From Streptomyces sp. P3 (GTDB taxonomy: Bacteria > Actinomycetota > Actinomycetes > Streptomycetales > Streptomycetaceae), in the NCBI RefSeq assembly GCF_003032475.1, contig NZ_CP028369.1:2108001-2172000 (forward strand): 64,000 nt of DNA, given 5' to 3'. Of the stretch, positions 1-9,202 are shown in pieces. Numbering within the stretch: position 1 is the first letter of the stretch; the number at the start of each line of letters is the position of its first letter. The notes beneath the pieces were generated by a model, which searched no databases, was not told the DNA's origin, and saw only the letters and a list, made by a program, of their open reading frames with translations. A program made the position numbers and the translations under genes.

Positions 1-112
1 ACATCTACATGTCGCGCCGCTGACGTCAGTCACGTTCAGTGCTTGCATGACTCTGACACTCTGACGCACCTCCCCCACAACCGCAGCCACGAGAAAGGTC
101 CCAGGTCCGGCC

Positions 113-1144
113 ATGGCGCTCACGCTCTACGTCGACACCGCGCGCTGGCGGGCGCATCACAAGCACGTGCAGGAGCAGTTCCCGGGGCTCGTACCGGTCT
201 GCAAGGGCAACGGCTACGGCTTCGGGCACGACCGGCTGGCCGAGGAGGCCACCCGGCTGGGTGCGGACGTCCTCGCCGTCGGCACGACGTACGAGGCCGC
301 GCGCATCAAGGACTTCTTCGGCGGCGACCTCCTGGTGCTGACGCCCTACCGGCGCGGCGAGGAGCCCGTGCCGCTGCCCGACCGGGTCGTGCGCTCGGTG
401 TCGTCGGTCGACGGCGTGTACGGGCTCGTGGGTGCCCGTGTGGTCATCGAGGTGATGTCGTCGATGAAGCGGCACGGCATCAGCGAGCAGGACCTGGCGC
501 AGTTGCACGCGGCCATCGAGAACGTCCGCCTGGAGGGCTTCGCCATCCACCTGCCGCTGGACCGGACCGACGGCTCCGACGCCGTCGAGGAGGTCATCGG
601 CTGGATGGACCGGCTGCGGGCGGCCCGTCTGCCGCTGCACACGATGTTCGTCAGCCACCTCAAGGCGGACGAACTCGCCCGACTGCAGCAGCAGTTCCCG
701 CAGACCCGTTTCCGCGCCCGGATCGGCACGCGGCTGTGGCTCGGAGACCACGACGCCACCGAGTACCGCGGTGCCGTCCTGGACGTCACCAAGGTCGCCA
801 AGGGGGACCGCTTCGGCTACCGGCAGCAGAAGGCCGCCTCGGACGGCTTCCTGGTGGTCGTGGCGGGCGGTACGTCGCACGGGGTGGGCCTGGAGGCCCC
901 CAAGGCCCTGCACGGCGTCATGCCCCGCGCCAAGGGCGTCGCACGCGCCGGTCTCGCCACCGTGAACCGGAACCTCTCGCCGTTCGTCTGGGGCGGCAAG
1001 CAGCGCTGGTTCGCCGAGCCGCCGCACATGCAGGTGTCCATCCTGTTCGTGCCCTCGGACGCGCCGGAGCCGCACGTCGGCGACGAGCTGGTGGCCCATC
1101 TGCGGCACACCACCACCCAGTTCGACCGGCTCGTGGACCGCTGA
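113..1144 (+). CDS. Alanine racemase N-terminal-domain protein (PLP fold)
   Basis: A 343-residue cytoplasmic protein of the fold-III PLP (alanine racemase N-terminal) family. Near residue 31 it has VPVCKGNGYGFGH, matching the family motif in which lysine binds PLP (usually KANAYGHG). The C-terminal half contains RIGTRLWLGD, matching the RxGtxlyG region of racemases, but it is shorter and differs from housekeeping Alr. The ATG follows AGGTCC. In Streptomyces this gene often lies beside a FemX-type peptidoglycan ligase gene, suggesting a wall-related role, but the substrate cannot be read from sequence. It is convergent with the GT87 gene. Family assignment is firm; true racemase activity is uncertain. 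Confidence 0.8.
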   Translation: MALTLYVDTARWRAHHKHVQEQFPGLVPVCKGNGYGFGHDRLAEEATRLGADVLAVGTTYEAARIKDFFGGDLLVLTPYRRGEEPVPLPDRVVRSVSSVDGVYGLVGARVVIEVMSSMKRHGISEQDLAQLHAAIENVRLEGFAIHLPLDRTDGSDAVEEVIGWMDRLRAARLPLHTMFVSHLKADELARLQQQFPQTRFRARIGTRLWLGDHDATEYRGAVLDVTKVAKGDRFGYRQQKAASDGFLVVVAGGTSHGVGLEAPKALHGVMPRAKGVARAGLATVNRNLSPFVWGGKQRWFAEPPHMQVSILFVPSDAPEPHVGDELVAHLRHTTTQFDRLVDR

Positions 1145-1161
1145 GCGGCTTACTGACGGCA

Positions 1162-1198
1162 CAGAGGCCGTACGCGGAACCTCCGTGTACGGCCTCTG
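1162..1198. terminator. Bidirectional hairpin terminator
   Basis: Arms of 15 bp (1163-1177 and 1183-1197) with one mismatch and a 5-nt loop lie between the convergent racemase-like and glycosyltransferase genes. No long T-run follows, as is common in high-GC actinobacteria. Confidence 0.7.
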
Positions 1199-1224
1199 CC
1201 ACATCCGCGCGACGCTGTGTTCGC

Positions 1225-2733
1225 TCACGGCGAACTGTCGATGACATCCTGTTTGCCCCAGTCCACCTGAGGGCCGTCGAAGTGTGAGGCGTGCCGGGGC
1301 GGATGGGCGGCCGAACCCAGGACGAAGACGTCCTCCGCTCCGTCGAGCACCCCGCCCGAGGGATCGTCGTCGCCGCCCAGACGCACCACGTCCCGTTCCG
1401 GCATCAGGATGTCGCGCACGACAACGCCGCACAGGTAGAGCGTCCCCAGCAGGTGGACGGCGATGGCCCAGTGGTAGCCGTCGGTCGGCAAGCCCTTGTG
1501 GGCGTCGCCGCTGGTCGTGTACGCGAGGTACATCCAGATGCCCAGGAAGTAGACGACCTCGCACGCCTGCCAGATCAGGAAGTCCCGCCACTTCGGCCGG
1601 GCGAGCACCGCCAGCGGCACCAGCCACAGCACGTACTGCGGCGAGTAGACCTTGTTGGTCAGGATGAAGGCCGCGACGATCAGGAAGGCCAGCTGAGCGA
1701 AGCGGGGCCGGCGCGGCGCGGTCAGCGTGAGCGCCGCGATGCCCACGGCGCACAGGACGACCAGGAGCGTGGCGAGCGTGTTGACGCTGTCGGTGGTGAG
1801 CGGGTCGCTGGAGTTCTGGGCCAGGATCAGCCAGAAGGAGCCGAAGTCGACGCCCCGCTCCTGGCTGAACCGGTAGAACTTGGACCATCCTTCGAAGGCG
1901 AAGAGCATGACCGGCAGGTTCACCACGAGCCAGGCCACGACCGCACCTCCCAGCGCCTTGCCGAAGTCCCGCCACTTCCCGGCACGCCAGCACAGCACGA
2001 ACAGCGGACCGAGCAGGAAGACCGGGTAGAGCTTTGCGGCTGTGGCAAGCCCCAGCAGAAGACCGAACGCCGGCGCCCGGCCTCGGGACCACATGAGCAT
2101 GGCCAGGGCCGTCAGGGCGACCGCCAGCAGGTCCCAGTTGATGGTCGCGGTCAGCGCGAAGGCGGGTGCCAGGGCGACCAGCAGGCCGTCCCACGGCCGC
2201 CGGGCGTGCGTCCGGGTCACACAGACGGCGATGACGGCGGCGCACGCCATCAGCATCCCGGCGTTGACCATCCAGTACCACTGCTCCTGGTGCTGGATGC
2301 TGCCGCTGCCCGGCGTGAGCCAGTTGGCCACCTCCATGAACACGCCGGTCAGTACCGGGTACTCGAGGTAGTCCATGTCGCCCGGGAGCTTGTCGAAGTA
2401 CGGCACGAGTCCGTCGGCGAAGCCGCGCCCCTGGTAGAGGTGCGGGATGTCCGAGTAACAGGCGTGCGTGTACTGGGAGCTGGCACCGAAGAACCAGCCG
2501 CCGTTGTAGCAGGGCGCCTTCTGGATCAGCCCTAGGGCGAACATCCCGATCGCCACGAGCGCGATGATCCGTACGGGGGTCCACCAGGACGTCCCGAGCA
2601 AGGCTCGGCGGCCTAGAGGGCCGCCGATCAGCTCGCTGCCGGCCGCGGCCACCGGGTCGTCACTGGTCGGCTTTACCGGATCCGGCTCATTCACGCGGGC
2701 CGGCATCGATTCTGCACTGGGCATGGGCGACAT
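1225..2733 (-). CDS. GT87 (DUF2029) polyprenyl-phosphate glycosyltransferase-like membrane protein
   Basis: This 502-residue integral membrane protein has about a dozen hydrophobic segments after a roughly 50-residue polar N-terminus. The first loop has DMDYLEYPVLTG, a feature of GT87 mannosyltransferases, which transfer mannose from polyprenyl-phosphate-mannose on the outer membrane face. Further helices include LLVALAPAFALTATINWDLLAVA and VLWLVPLAVLARP. The charged C-terminal tail is cytoplasmic or extracellular. It lies just downstream of the penicillin-binding protein gene on the same strand, separated by a terminator and two parS sites. The sugar acceptor is unknown; a role in wall glycan or lipoglycan assembly is inferred from context. 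Confidence 0.8.
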   Translation of the reverse strand: MSPMPSAESMPARVNEPDPVKPTSDDPVAAAGSELIGGPLGRRALLGTSWWTPVRIIALVAIGMFALGLIQKAPCYNGGWFFGASSQYTHACYSDIPHLYQGRGFADGLVPYFDKLPGDMDYLEYPVLTGVFMEVANWLTPGSGSIQHQEQWYWMVNAGMLMACAAVIAVCVTRTHARRPWDGLLVALAPAFALTATINWDLLAVALTALAMLMWSRGRAPAFGLLLGLATAAKLYPVFLLGPLFVLCWRAGKWRDFGKALGGAVVAWLVVNLPVMLFAFEGWSKFYRFSQERGVDFGSFWLILAQNSSDPLTTDSVNTLATLLVVLCAVGIAALTLTAPRRPRFAQLAFLIVAAFILTNKVYSPQYVLWLVPLAVLARPKWRDFLIWQACEVVYFLGIWMYLAYTTSGDAHKGLPTDGYHWAIAVHLLGTLYLCGVVVRDILMPERDVVRLGGDDDPSGGVLDGAEDVFVLGSAAHPPRHASHFDGPQVDWGKQDVIDSSP

Positions 2734-2760
2734 CCTGCCGTACAGACCCGGGTAAAAACC

Positions 2761-2796
2761 GAGGGCCGCCCCACCTGGTGCGGTGGAGCGGCCCTC
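2761..2796 (-). terminator. Hairpin terminator of the penicillin-binding protein gene
   Basis: GAGGGCCGC (2761-2769) pairs with GCGGCCCTC (2788-2796), with a further inner CCACC/GGTGG stem. It lies downstream of the minus-strand PBP stop codon and directly abuts the parS pair. Confidence 0.75.
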
Positions 2797-2832
2797 GTTT
2801 CACGTGAAACATGCGCATGTTTCACGTGAAAC
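2797..2832. promoter_or_regulatory. Double parS site forming a 36-bp perfect palindrome
   Basis: Two exact copies of GTTTCACGTGAAAC (2797-2810 and 2819-2832) flank the 8-bp palindrome ATGCGCAT, so the whole 36 bp is its own reverse complement. Centre spacing is 22 bp, about two helical turns. Each copy is a ParB nucleation site. Confidence 0.95.
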
Positions 2833-2866
2833 ACCCAAGCCGGACGACGCGCCGGCCGGTCTACGG

Positions 2867-5548
2867 CTAACCGGCTGGGCCCCCGAAGAACCCCGTACCT
2901 CTGGGATCACCCTCGGTCGGCGACGGACTCGGCGATGGGCTGGTGCCGCCACTACCGCCGTTGCCGCCATTGCCGTTCCCGTTGTTCGTCCCGCCGTTGC
3001 TCTCGTCGTCACAGCCGAAGAAGCGGTTGCAGGTCTCCGACGCGGAGGGCGAGGGTTCGACCTGTGGCTGACTGGGCGACGGGGACGGAGACGGCTTCTC
3101 TTCCTCGGTTTCGGAAGCCGACGGCGACGGCGACGGCGACGGCTCCGCGTTGATGACCTCACCGATGGGCTCGGGCTCCGGGAAGTCCTTCGCCGGGGTG
3201 CCCTTCAACGCTTCGGCCATGTAGTCGTGCCAGATCTGCGCCGGGAACGAGGCGCCGTGGATCTTCTTCTGACCACCCGTTCCGAACATCTCCAGGAACG
3301 TCCGGTTCTTGTTCGACTCGTCGTCGTCGTAGCGGAACATGCTCACCGCGGTCGACAGCTGCGGGGTGTAGCCCACGAACCAGGCCGACTTGTTGCCGTC
3401 GGTGGTACCGGTCTTACCCGCGACCTCACGGCCGGGAAGCTGGGCGTTGGTACCGGTGCCCTTCTCGACCACGGTCTTCAGCACGTCCGTGACGTTGTCG
3501 GCGACCTTGTCCGTGAACGCATCCTCGGTCTCGTCCTCGTGCGTGAAGATCTGACCCTTCTCGCTCGTGACCTTCTCCACGGAGTACGGGTCGCGCTGCT
3601 TGCCGCTGGCGGCGAAGGTGGCGTACGCGCCCGCCATCCGGATCGCGCTCGGGTCGGAGATGCCGATCGAGAACGACGGGAAGCCACTGTTGGTCAGGCT
3701 GGACGGCTTCAGACCCGCCTTCGTCGCGGAGTCCTTCACCTTGTCCAGCCCGACGTCCATGCCCAGCTGCACGAAGGCGGAGTTCACCGACTCCCGCATC
3801 GCCTCACGCAGGTCGATCTTGAACTTGGGCGGGGTGCCGAGCGAGACGTTGCCGTCGTTCGTCTGCAGCCACTCCTCGCCCTTCTCGTTCTTCCAGACCG
3901 TACCGTCGTAGTTTCTGATCTTGAGCTTGTTCTGCCCGCTGAACAAGCTCTTCGGCGAGACGATGGTGCGCTCGTCCTGCGCCTGCGACGACCCCAGATC
4001 CTTGTCGCGCACACCCCAGGTCATCGCGGCCGCCAGCACGAACGGCTTGAACGTCGAACCGACCTGCGCGCCGGTCTGGTCGGCGTTGTCGGTGAAGTGC
4101 TTGGTTGCGTCCTCACCGCCGTAGATGGCCCGGATGGCGCCGGTGGACGGTTCCACGGACGCCCCGCCGAACTGCACGTGGGTGTCCGTGTCCGGCCGTT
4201 GCTTCGGTTTGATGTTGTCCTTCTGGACCTTCTTCACCGACTCCTCGAGCTTCGTGACCTTGTCCCTGTCGAAGGTCGTGTAGATCGAGTAGCCGCCCTG
4301 TTGCAGCGAGTCCGCGGTGATTCCGGTCTTCTTGCTGTTGGTGACCAGGTAACCGTTGGCGAGGTCGACGAGGTAGCCGACCTGGCCCTTGAGGTCGGTG
4401 TTCGACCGGGGGTTCTCCCACCGGGGAAGGGTCCTGTACTTGGCCCGTACAGAGGCGTCCAGATGGCCGTACTCGACCATCTTGTCGAGCGTGTCCTGCA
4501 TCTGGCGCAGAGCCCGCTTGCTGTTGGCGGCGGATGTGGCGCCGACCGGGTCGACCGAGGTCGCGCCGGCCGGGTCGTAGTACGTGGCGCCCTTCAGCAT
4601 GGCGGCCAGGAAGGCACACTCACCCGGTTCGAGCTTGATCGCGTCCTTGTCGAAGTAGGCGCGAGCGGCGGCCTGGATGCCGTAGGCGTTGCGGCCGTAG
4701 TACGCCGAGTTCAGGTAGCCGGCCATGATCTGGTTCTTGTCGACCTCGGCGCCCACCTTGATGGACACGAAGATCTCCTTGAACTTCCGGGAGATCGTCT
4801 GCGACTGGTCGTTGAGCATCGCGTTCTTGACGTACTGCTGGGTGATCGTCGATCCGCCCTGCGTCTGTCCGCCCCGGGCCATGTTGAACACGGCGCGGGC
4901 GATGCCCTTGGGGTCGATGCCGCTGTCGTCGTAGAAGGTCTTGTTCTCCTGCGAGATCACCGCCCAGCGCATATCCTCCGGGATCTGCGAGAGGTCGATG
5001 TTCTGCCGGTTCGTCTCACCACCGGTGGCAACCATCTGGGTGCCGTCTTTCCAGTAGTAGACGTTGTTCTGGGCCGTCGCCGTCTTGGCGATGTCCGGGA
5101 TGCCCACCATCGCGTATCCGATGCCCGCCACGGCCACCAGGCTGCCGACGAAACCGACGAACAGGCCGGCGACGAGCTTCCAGGACGGCATCCAGCGCTG
5201 CCAGCCGTCCTTTCCGGCACGCGGGTAGTCGATCAGACGTTTCCGGTCGGGCGTGGCACGCCCTCGGCCGCGGCCCGGCCCGGTGGAGCCGCCACGGCGG
5301 CCTCCCGCGGGCTCGGCTGCTCTACGCCGTCCGCTCGCGTTCCTCTGGGACGTGCGTCGGGCGTCGGCGCGGCTGCCGAGCGGCTGCTCCTCGCCCCCGG
5401 CCCCTGGCCCCAACCCGTAGTCGGAAGGAGATCCGGTGGCGCCTCGCGGTGCCGCGCGGCGGCCGGAGGACGGACCGGACTGGCCGCGTCGGGCCGCGGC
5501 ACGTCCGCCTCCCTGCGGCTGCGGCGGTTTGCGACGGTGCTCGCTCAT
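2867..5548 (-). CDS. Class A penicillin-binding protein (transglycosylase/transpeptidase)
   Basis: An 893-residue bifunctional peptidoglycan synthase. A long basic, Gly/Arg-rich cytoplasmic tail precedes one membrane helix (LVAGLFVGFVGSLVAVAGIG). The GT51 domain shows SQENKTFYDDSGID with the catalytic glutamate region and GGSTITQQYVKN. The transpeptidase domain has the SxxK motif STFKPF, the SxN motif SVN and KTGTT. The C-terminus is a low-complexity Ser/Pro/Glu and Gly/Asn tail, probably wall-spanning. The start is MSEHRRKPP at 5548, because longer in-frame extensions run through non-coding-like sequence. It polymerises lipid II delivered by MurJ, also encoded in this window. Confidence 0.93.
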   Translation of the reverse strand: MSEHRRKPPQPQGGGRAAARRGQSGPSSGRRAAPRGATGSPSDYGLGPGAGGEEQPLGSRADARRTSQRNASGRRRAAEPAGGRRGGSTGPGRGRGRATPDRKRLIDYPRAGKDGWQRWMPSWKLVAGLFVGFVGSLVAVAGIGYAMVGIPDIAKTATAQNNVYYWKDGTQMVATGGETNRQNIDLSQIPEDMRWAVISQENKTFYDDSGIDPKGIARAVFNMARGGQTQGGSTITQQYVKNAMLNDQSQTISRKFKEIFVSIKVGAEVDKNQIMAGYLNSAYYGRNAYGIQAAARAYFDKDAIKLEPGECAFLAAMLKGATYYDPAGATSVDPVGATSAANSKRALRQMQDTLDKMVEYGHLDASVRAKYRTLPRWENPRSNTDLKGQVGYLVDLANGYLVTNSKKTGITADSLQQGGYSIYTTFDRDKVTKLEESVKKVQKDNIKPKQRPDTDTHVQFGGASVEPSTGAIRAIYGGEDATKHFTDNADQTGAQVGSTFKPFVLAAAMTWGVRDKDLGSSQAQDERTIVSPKSLFSGQNKLKIRNYDGTVWKNEKGEEWLQTNDGNVSLGTPPKFKIDLREAMRESVNSAFVQLGMDVGLDKVKDSATKAGLKPSSLTNSGFPSFSIGISDPSAIRMAGAYATFAASGKQRDPYSVEKVTSEKGQIFTHEDETEDAFTDKVADNVTDVLKTVVEKGTGTNAQLPGREVAGKTGTTDGNKSAWFVGYTPQLSTAVSMFRYDDDESNKNRTFLEMFGTGGQKKIHGASFPAQIWHDYMAEALKGTPAKDFPEPEPIGEVINAEPSPSPSPSASETEEEKPSPSPSPSQPQVEPSPSASETCNRFFGCDDESNGGTNNGNGNGGNGGSGGTSPSPSPSPTEGDPRGTGFFGGPAG

Positions 5549-5818
5549 CGAACGATTACTCCTCGGGCAGGCGCATCCGTGCGCGCCTGGAAAAGGCGGC
5601 TGGTTTCCTGTCCCCCCAAAGTACGGACGCGGTCGGTCGCGCATTCACCCGTACTGCACCGAGGACCTCGACGCCCCCCGGCGTCTCGTGGGTCCCGGTG
5701 GTGTGCATGGCGCACAGACTACGCACCGCCAAAACCTGCCTAGCCCCGAAGTTCACCCCAAATCAGACAACCTGCCTCCAACTAATCCGTGATGTGATCC
5801 CGTTCACCTGTTCCCCTC

Positions 5819-5871
5819 TTGTCGCATCCGGAAGGCCGTTCTATCGTCGTGATGTATCGAGTCGATACATC
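5819..5871 (+). promoter_or_regulatory. padR-ino1 promoter with 21-bp palindromic operator
   Basis: TTGTCG (5819-5824), a 17-bp spacer and TATCGT (5842-5847) form a good -35/-10 pair. Immediately downstream, 5851-5871 is a perfect inverted repeat with 10-bp arms, GATGTATCGA and TCGATACATC, separated by one base. It covers the expected start of transcription, 40 bp before the PadR ATG, so PadR autoregulation is the natural inference. ATGTAT/ATACAT half-sites are typical of PadR operators. Confidence 0.75.
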
Positions 5872-5910
5872 AGGGCGAGATACTCAGAGACGAACCGAAG
5901 GGAGGCGACG

Positions 5911-6594
5911 ATGAGCCGGCGTTCCGGGATCCTCGAGTTCGCCGTCCTCGGGCTGCTCCGCGAGTCCCCCATGCACGGCTATGAGCTGCGCAAACGACTC
6001 AATACGTCACTGGGCGTGTTCCGTGCGTTCAGCTACGGCACGCTCTACCCCTGCCTCAAGACGCTGGTCACCAACGGCTGGTTGATCGAAGAGCCGGGGC
6101 ACACCTCCGAGGACGCCCTTGCCGCTCCCCTCACCGGGCGACGCGCAAAGATCGTCTACCGGTTGACGGCGGAGGGTAAGGAACACTTCGAGGAACTGCT
6201 GTCGCAGACCGGCCCCGACGCGTACGAGGACGAGACCTTCGCCGCTCGTTTCGCCTTCTTCGGGCAGACGTCACGCGATGTGCGCATGCGCGTGCTGGAG
6301 GGCCGCCGCAGCCGGCTGGAGGAGCGTCTCGAGAAGATGCGCGCCTCCCTGGTGCGCACGCGGGAGCGCCTCGACGACTACACGCTTGAGCTCCAGCGCC
6401 ACGGAATGGAGTCCGTGGAGCGCGAAGTGCGCTGGCTGAACGAGCTCATCGAGAGCGAGCGGGCCGGACGGGACCTGAAGGGTTCCGACTCCGGGGGGCC
6501 CGCTCAGCAGAACACCACATCTGGATCGACGGGCGTCCTGCCCCGTCCCGGGGACACTCCCGGGACGGATTCGCCCGACGACACCGCCACGTGA
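5911..6594 (+). CDS. PadR family transcriptional regulator
   Basis: A 227-residue repressor-type protein. The N-terminal winged helix begins [25 protein letters not shown] and contains the PadR signature [20 protein letters not shown] coiled-coil dimerisation region follows (residues about 115-180, [23 protein letters not shown]), then a disordered acidic tail. The ATG at 5911 has a GGGAGG ribosome site. The ino1 gene begins 44 bp downstream on the same strand, so the two are probably co-transcribed. The palindrome at 5851-5871 is its likely binding site. The ligand is unknown. Confidence 0.92.
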   Translation: MSRRSGILEFAVLGLLRESPMHGYELRKRLNTSLGVFRAFSYGTLYPCLKTLVTNGWLIEEPGHTSEDALAAPLTGRRAKIVYRLTAEGKEHFEELLSQTGPDAYEDETFAARFAFFGQTSRDVRMRVLEGRRSRLEERLEKMRASLVRTRERLDDYTLELQRHGMESVEREVRWLNELIESERAGRDLKGSDSGGPAQQNTTSGSTGVLPRPGDTPGTDSPDDTAT

Positions 6595-6638
6595 GCGCCC
6601 ACTCAGGGCCTCACTCGTACACACAGGGAGCAACCGGA

Positions 6639-7721
6639 ATGGGTTCGGTTCGCGTAGCCATCGTCGGCGTGGGCAACTGCGCGGCATCGCTGGTGCAGGG
6701 CGTCGAGTACTACAAGGACGCCGACCCGGCGACCAAGGTGCCGGGCCTGATGCACGTGCAGTTCGGGGAGTACCACGTCGGTGACGTCGAGTTCGTCGCG
6801 GCCTTCGACGTCGACGCGAAGAAGGTCGGCCTCGACCTCTCGGACGCCATCGGCGCCAGCGAGAACAACACCATCAAGATCTGCGACGTCCCGAACAAGG
6901 GCGTCACGGTCCAGCGCGGCCACACCCTGGACGGTCTCGGCAAGTACTACCGAGAGACCATCGAGGAGTCCTCCGAAGCCCCGGTCGACGTGGTCCAGAT
7001 CCTCAAGGACCGGCAGGTGGACGTCCTCGTCTGCTACCTGCCCGTCGGCTCCGAGGCCGCCGCGAAGTTCTACGCCCAGTGCGCCATCGACGCCAAGGTC
7101 GCGTTCGTCAACGCCCTCCCGGTCTTCATCGCCGGCACCAAGGAGTGGGCGGACAAGTTCACCGAGGCGGGCGTCCCGATCGTCGGCGACGACATCAAGT
7201 CCCAGGTCGGCGCCACCATCACGCACCGCGTGATGGCGAAGCTGTTCGAGGACCGCGGTGTCCGACTCGAGCGCACCATGCAGCTCAACGTCGGCGGCAA
7301 CATGGACTTCAAGAACATGCTGGAGCGCGACCGCCTCGAGTCCAAGAAGATCTCGAAGACGCAGGCCGTCACCTCGCAGATCCCCGACCGCGAGCTGGGC
7401 GAGAAGAACGTCCACATCGGTCCCTCGGACTACGTGGCCTGGCTTGACGACCGCAAGTGGGCGTACGTCCGCCTCGAGGGCCGTGCCTTCGGCGATGTGC
7501 CCCTGAACCTCGAGTACAAGCTCGAGGTGTGGGACTCCCCGAACTCCGCGGGTGTCATCATCGACGCCCTGCGCGCCGCGAAGATCGCGAAGGACCGCGG
7601 CATCGGCGGCCCGATCCTGTCGGCGTCGAGCTACTTCATGAAGTCCCCGCCGGTCCAGTACTTCGACGACGAGGCCTACGCCAACGTCGAGAAGTTCATC
7701 CGCGGCGAGGTCGAGCGCTAA
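6639..7721 (+). CDS. ino1: Inositol-3-phosphate (myo-inositol-1-phosphate) synthase
   Basis: This 360-residue enzyme converts glucose-6-phosphate to inositol-3-phosphate with catalytic NAD. It provides inositol for mycothiol, the main actinobacterial thiol, and for phosphatidylinositol. The Rossmann motif is [16 protein letters not shown] at the N-terminus. [15 protein letters not shown] and [11 protein letters not shown] are hallmark motifs of the compact prokaryotic family. The start at 6639 follows GGGAG and places [10 protein letters not shown] at the amino end. It lies behind padR and ahead of a strong terminator. Control by the PadR protein is inferred. Confidence 0.95.
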   Translation: MGSVRVAIVGVGNCAASLVQGVEYYKDADPATKVPGLMHVQFGEYHVGDVEFVAAFDVDAKKVGLDLSDAIGASENNTIKICDVPNKGVTVQRGHTLDGLGKYYRETIEESSEAPVDVVQILKDRQVDVLVCYLPVGSEAAAKFYAQCAIDAKVAFVNALPVFIAGTKEWADKFTEAGVPIVGDDIKSQVGATITHRVMAKLFEDRGVRLERTMQLNVGGNMDFKNMLERDRLESKKISKTQAVTSQIPDRELGEKNVHIGPSDYVAWLDDRKWAYVRLEGRAFGDVPLNLEYKLEVWDSPNSAGVIIDALRAAKIAKDRGIGGPILSASSYFMKSPPVQYFDDEAYANVEKFIRGEVER

Positions 7722-7761
7722 CCCGACCCCGAACGGAAATTCGCTCCTGCCAGGGCTGAGA

Positions 7762-7793
7762 AGGGTCCCCGGGTCATCCGACCCGGGGACCCT
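7762..7793 (+). terminator. Hairpin terminator of padR-ino1
   Basis: Perfect 13-bp arms (7762-7774 and 7781-7793) with a 6-nt loop directly follow ino1 and precede the MFS gene. Confidence 0.85.
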
Positions 7794-7815
7794 CCCCGTA
7801 TGTGAGGCTGTGCCC

Positions 7816-9093
7816 ATGGCCGTCGTCCGTGATCTGCGCGTCCTGCTGCGCTTCGGGAACTTCCGTCGCCTGCTCGCCGTGCGGCTGCTCTCCCAGTGCG
7901 CGGACGGCGTCTACCAGGTCGCGCTCGCCACCTACGTCGTGTTCTCCCCGGAGAAGCAGGCGTCGGCCACCGCGATCGCCTCCGCCATGGCGGTCCTGCT
8001 GCTGCCCTATTCGCTGGTCGGTCCCTTCGCCGGCGTCCTGCTGGACCGCTGGCGCCGCCGACAGGTGTTCCTCCACGGCAACCTGCTGCGCGCCCTGCTG
8101 GCCTCCGCGACGGCCGCCCTGATGGTCACCCAGGTGCCCGACTGGCTCTTCTACGCCTCCGCGCTGTGCGTCACCGCGGTCAACCGCTTCGTCCTCGCCG
8201 GCCTGTCCGCGGCCCTTCCGCGCGTGGTCGACGGCGAGCGCCTGGTGTTGGCCAACTCCCTTTCACCGACGGCCGGGACGCTGGCCACGGTTGCGGGCGG
8301 AGGTCTCGCCTTCGCCCTACGGCTGGTGGTCGCGGACTCGGATGCGGCGGTGGTGCTGCTGGCGTGCACGCTGTATCTGTGCGGCGCGCTCATGTCCCTG
8401 TCCATGGCGGCGGATCTGCTCGGCCCCGACCGTGCGCTGGTCCGGCCCCGGCTGGCGACCGCGCTCAGGGGCACCGCCCGCGGCCTCTCGGCCGGCGTGC
8501 GGCATCTTCGCGAGCCGCGCCGCAAGGAGGCCGCCTGGGCGCTCGTCTCGATCTCCCTGATGCGGTTCTGCTACGGCGCCCTGACCGTCATGGTGCTCAT
8601 GCTGTGCCGGTACGCCTGGTCGTCCGACCCGGACGACGGGCTGGCCCTGCTGGGAGTCGCGGTGGGCGTCTCCGGAGCCGGCTTCTTCGTCGCGGCGGTG
8701 GTGACGCCCGCGGCGGCCGGACGGCTGGGCCCGCTCCGCTGGATCGTCGTCTGCTCCGTGGCGGCCGCCGTCCTGGAGCCCCTGCTGTTGCTCTCCTTCA
8801 CCCGGACCGCCGCCTTCGTCGCCGCGTTCGCGCTGGGGCTGGCCACCCAGGGTGCGAAGATCGCCACCGACACCGTCGTCCAGTTCTCCGTGGAGGACGA
8901 CTTCCGCGGCCGGATCTTCTCTCTCTACGACGTTCTGTTCAACGTCGCGTTCGTCGGCGCCGCCGCTGTCTCCGCCCTGATGCTGCCGCCTGACGGCCGT
9001 TCCGCTGCGCTGGTGGTCACGATCGCCGTTATCTACGGAGCAAATGCTTGCGCTATAGCCCGCTTTGTACGTAGCCGCGTGTCACATCAATGA
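7816..9093 (+). CDS. Major facilitator superfamily transporter
   Basis: A 425-residue membrane protein with about 12 hydrophobic helices. The loop between helices 2 and 3 carries GVLLDRWRRRQVF, the MFS motif A (GxLxDRxGRR) in its DHA-like form. The sequence matches the MFS group of putative permeases that resembles macrolide or multidrug exporters (MFS_3 type). The ATG at 7816 is chosen because GTGAGG lies 8 bp upstream; a GTG at 7810 is the alternative. The substrate is unknown. A terminator separates it from ino1, so it is probably an independent transcription unit. Confidence 0.85.
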   Translation: MAVVRDLRVLLRFGNFRRLLAVRLLSQCADGVYQVALATYVVFSPEKQASATAIASAMAVLLLPYSLVGPFAGVLLDRWRRRQVFLHGNLLRALLASATAALMVTQVPDWLFYASALCVTAVNRFVLAGLSAALPRVVDGERLVLANSLSPTAGTLATVAGGGLAFALRLVVADSDAAVVLLACTLYLCGALMSLSMAADLLGPDRALVRPRLATALRGTARGLSAGVRHLREPRRKEAAWALVSISLMRFCYGALTVMVLMLCRYAWSSDPDDGLALLGVAVGVSGAGFFVAAVVTPAAAGRLGPLRWIVVCSVAAAVLEPLLLLSFTRTAAFVAAFALGLATQGAKIATDTVVQFSVEDDFRGRIFSLYDVLFNVAFVGAAAVSALMLPPDGRSAALVVTIAVIYGANACAIARFVRSRVSHQ

Positions 9094-9202
9094 CACAGAC
9101 TCCCCCTCGGCTACGGCGTTGTCAGTGGGGCCCGGTAACTTACGTGCGTCTTACTTCGCGAATGTTTTCGCGCCACACCTAAGTTTCTAGGGGGACCCCC
9201 AA

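Noticed and set aside
26..2584. Very long minus-strand open frame (852 codons) at the left edge
   Set aside because: It is the antisense shadow of the racemase-like and GT87 genes; the product is Arg/Pro/Ala-rich with no domain, as expected from high-GC DNA.
2783..5743. 986-codon plus-strand frame across the PBP gene
   Set aside because: Composition (LRRG, VRVL repeats) is typical of antisense frames; the minus-strand PBP motifs are decisive.
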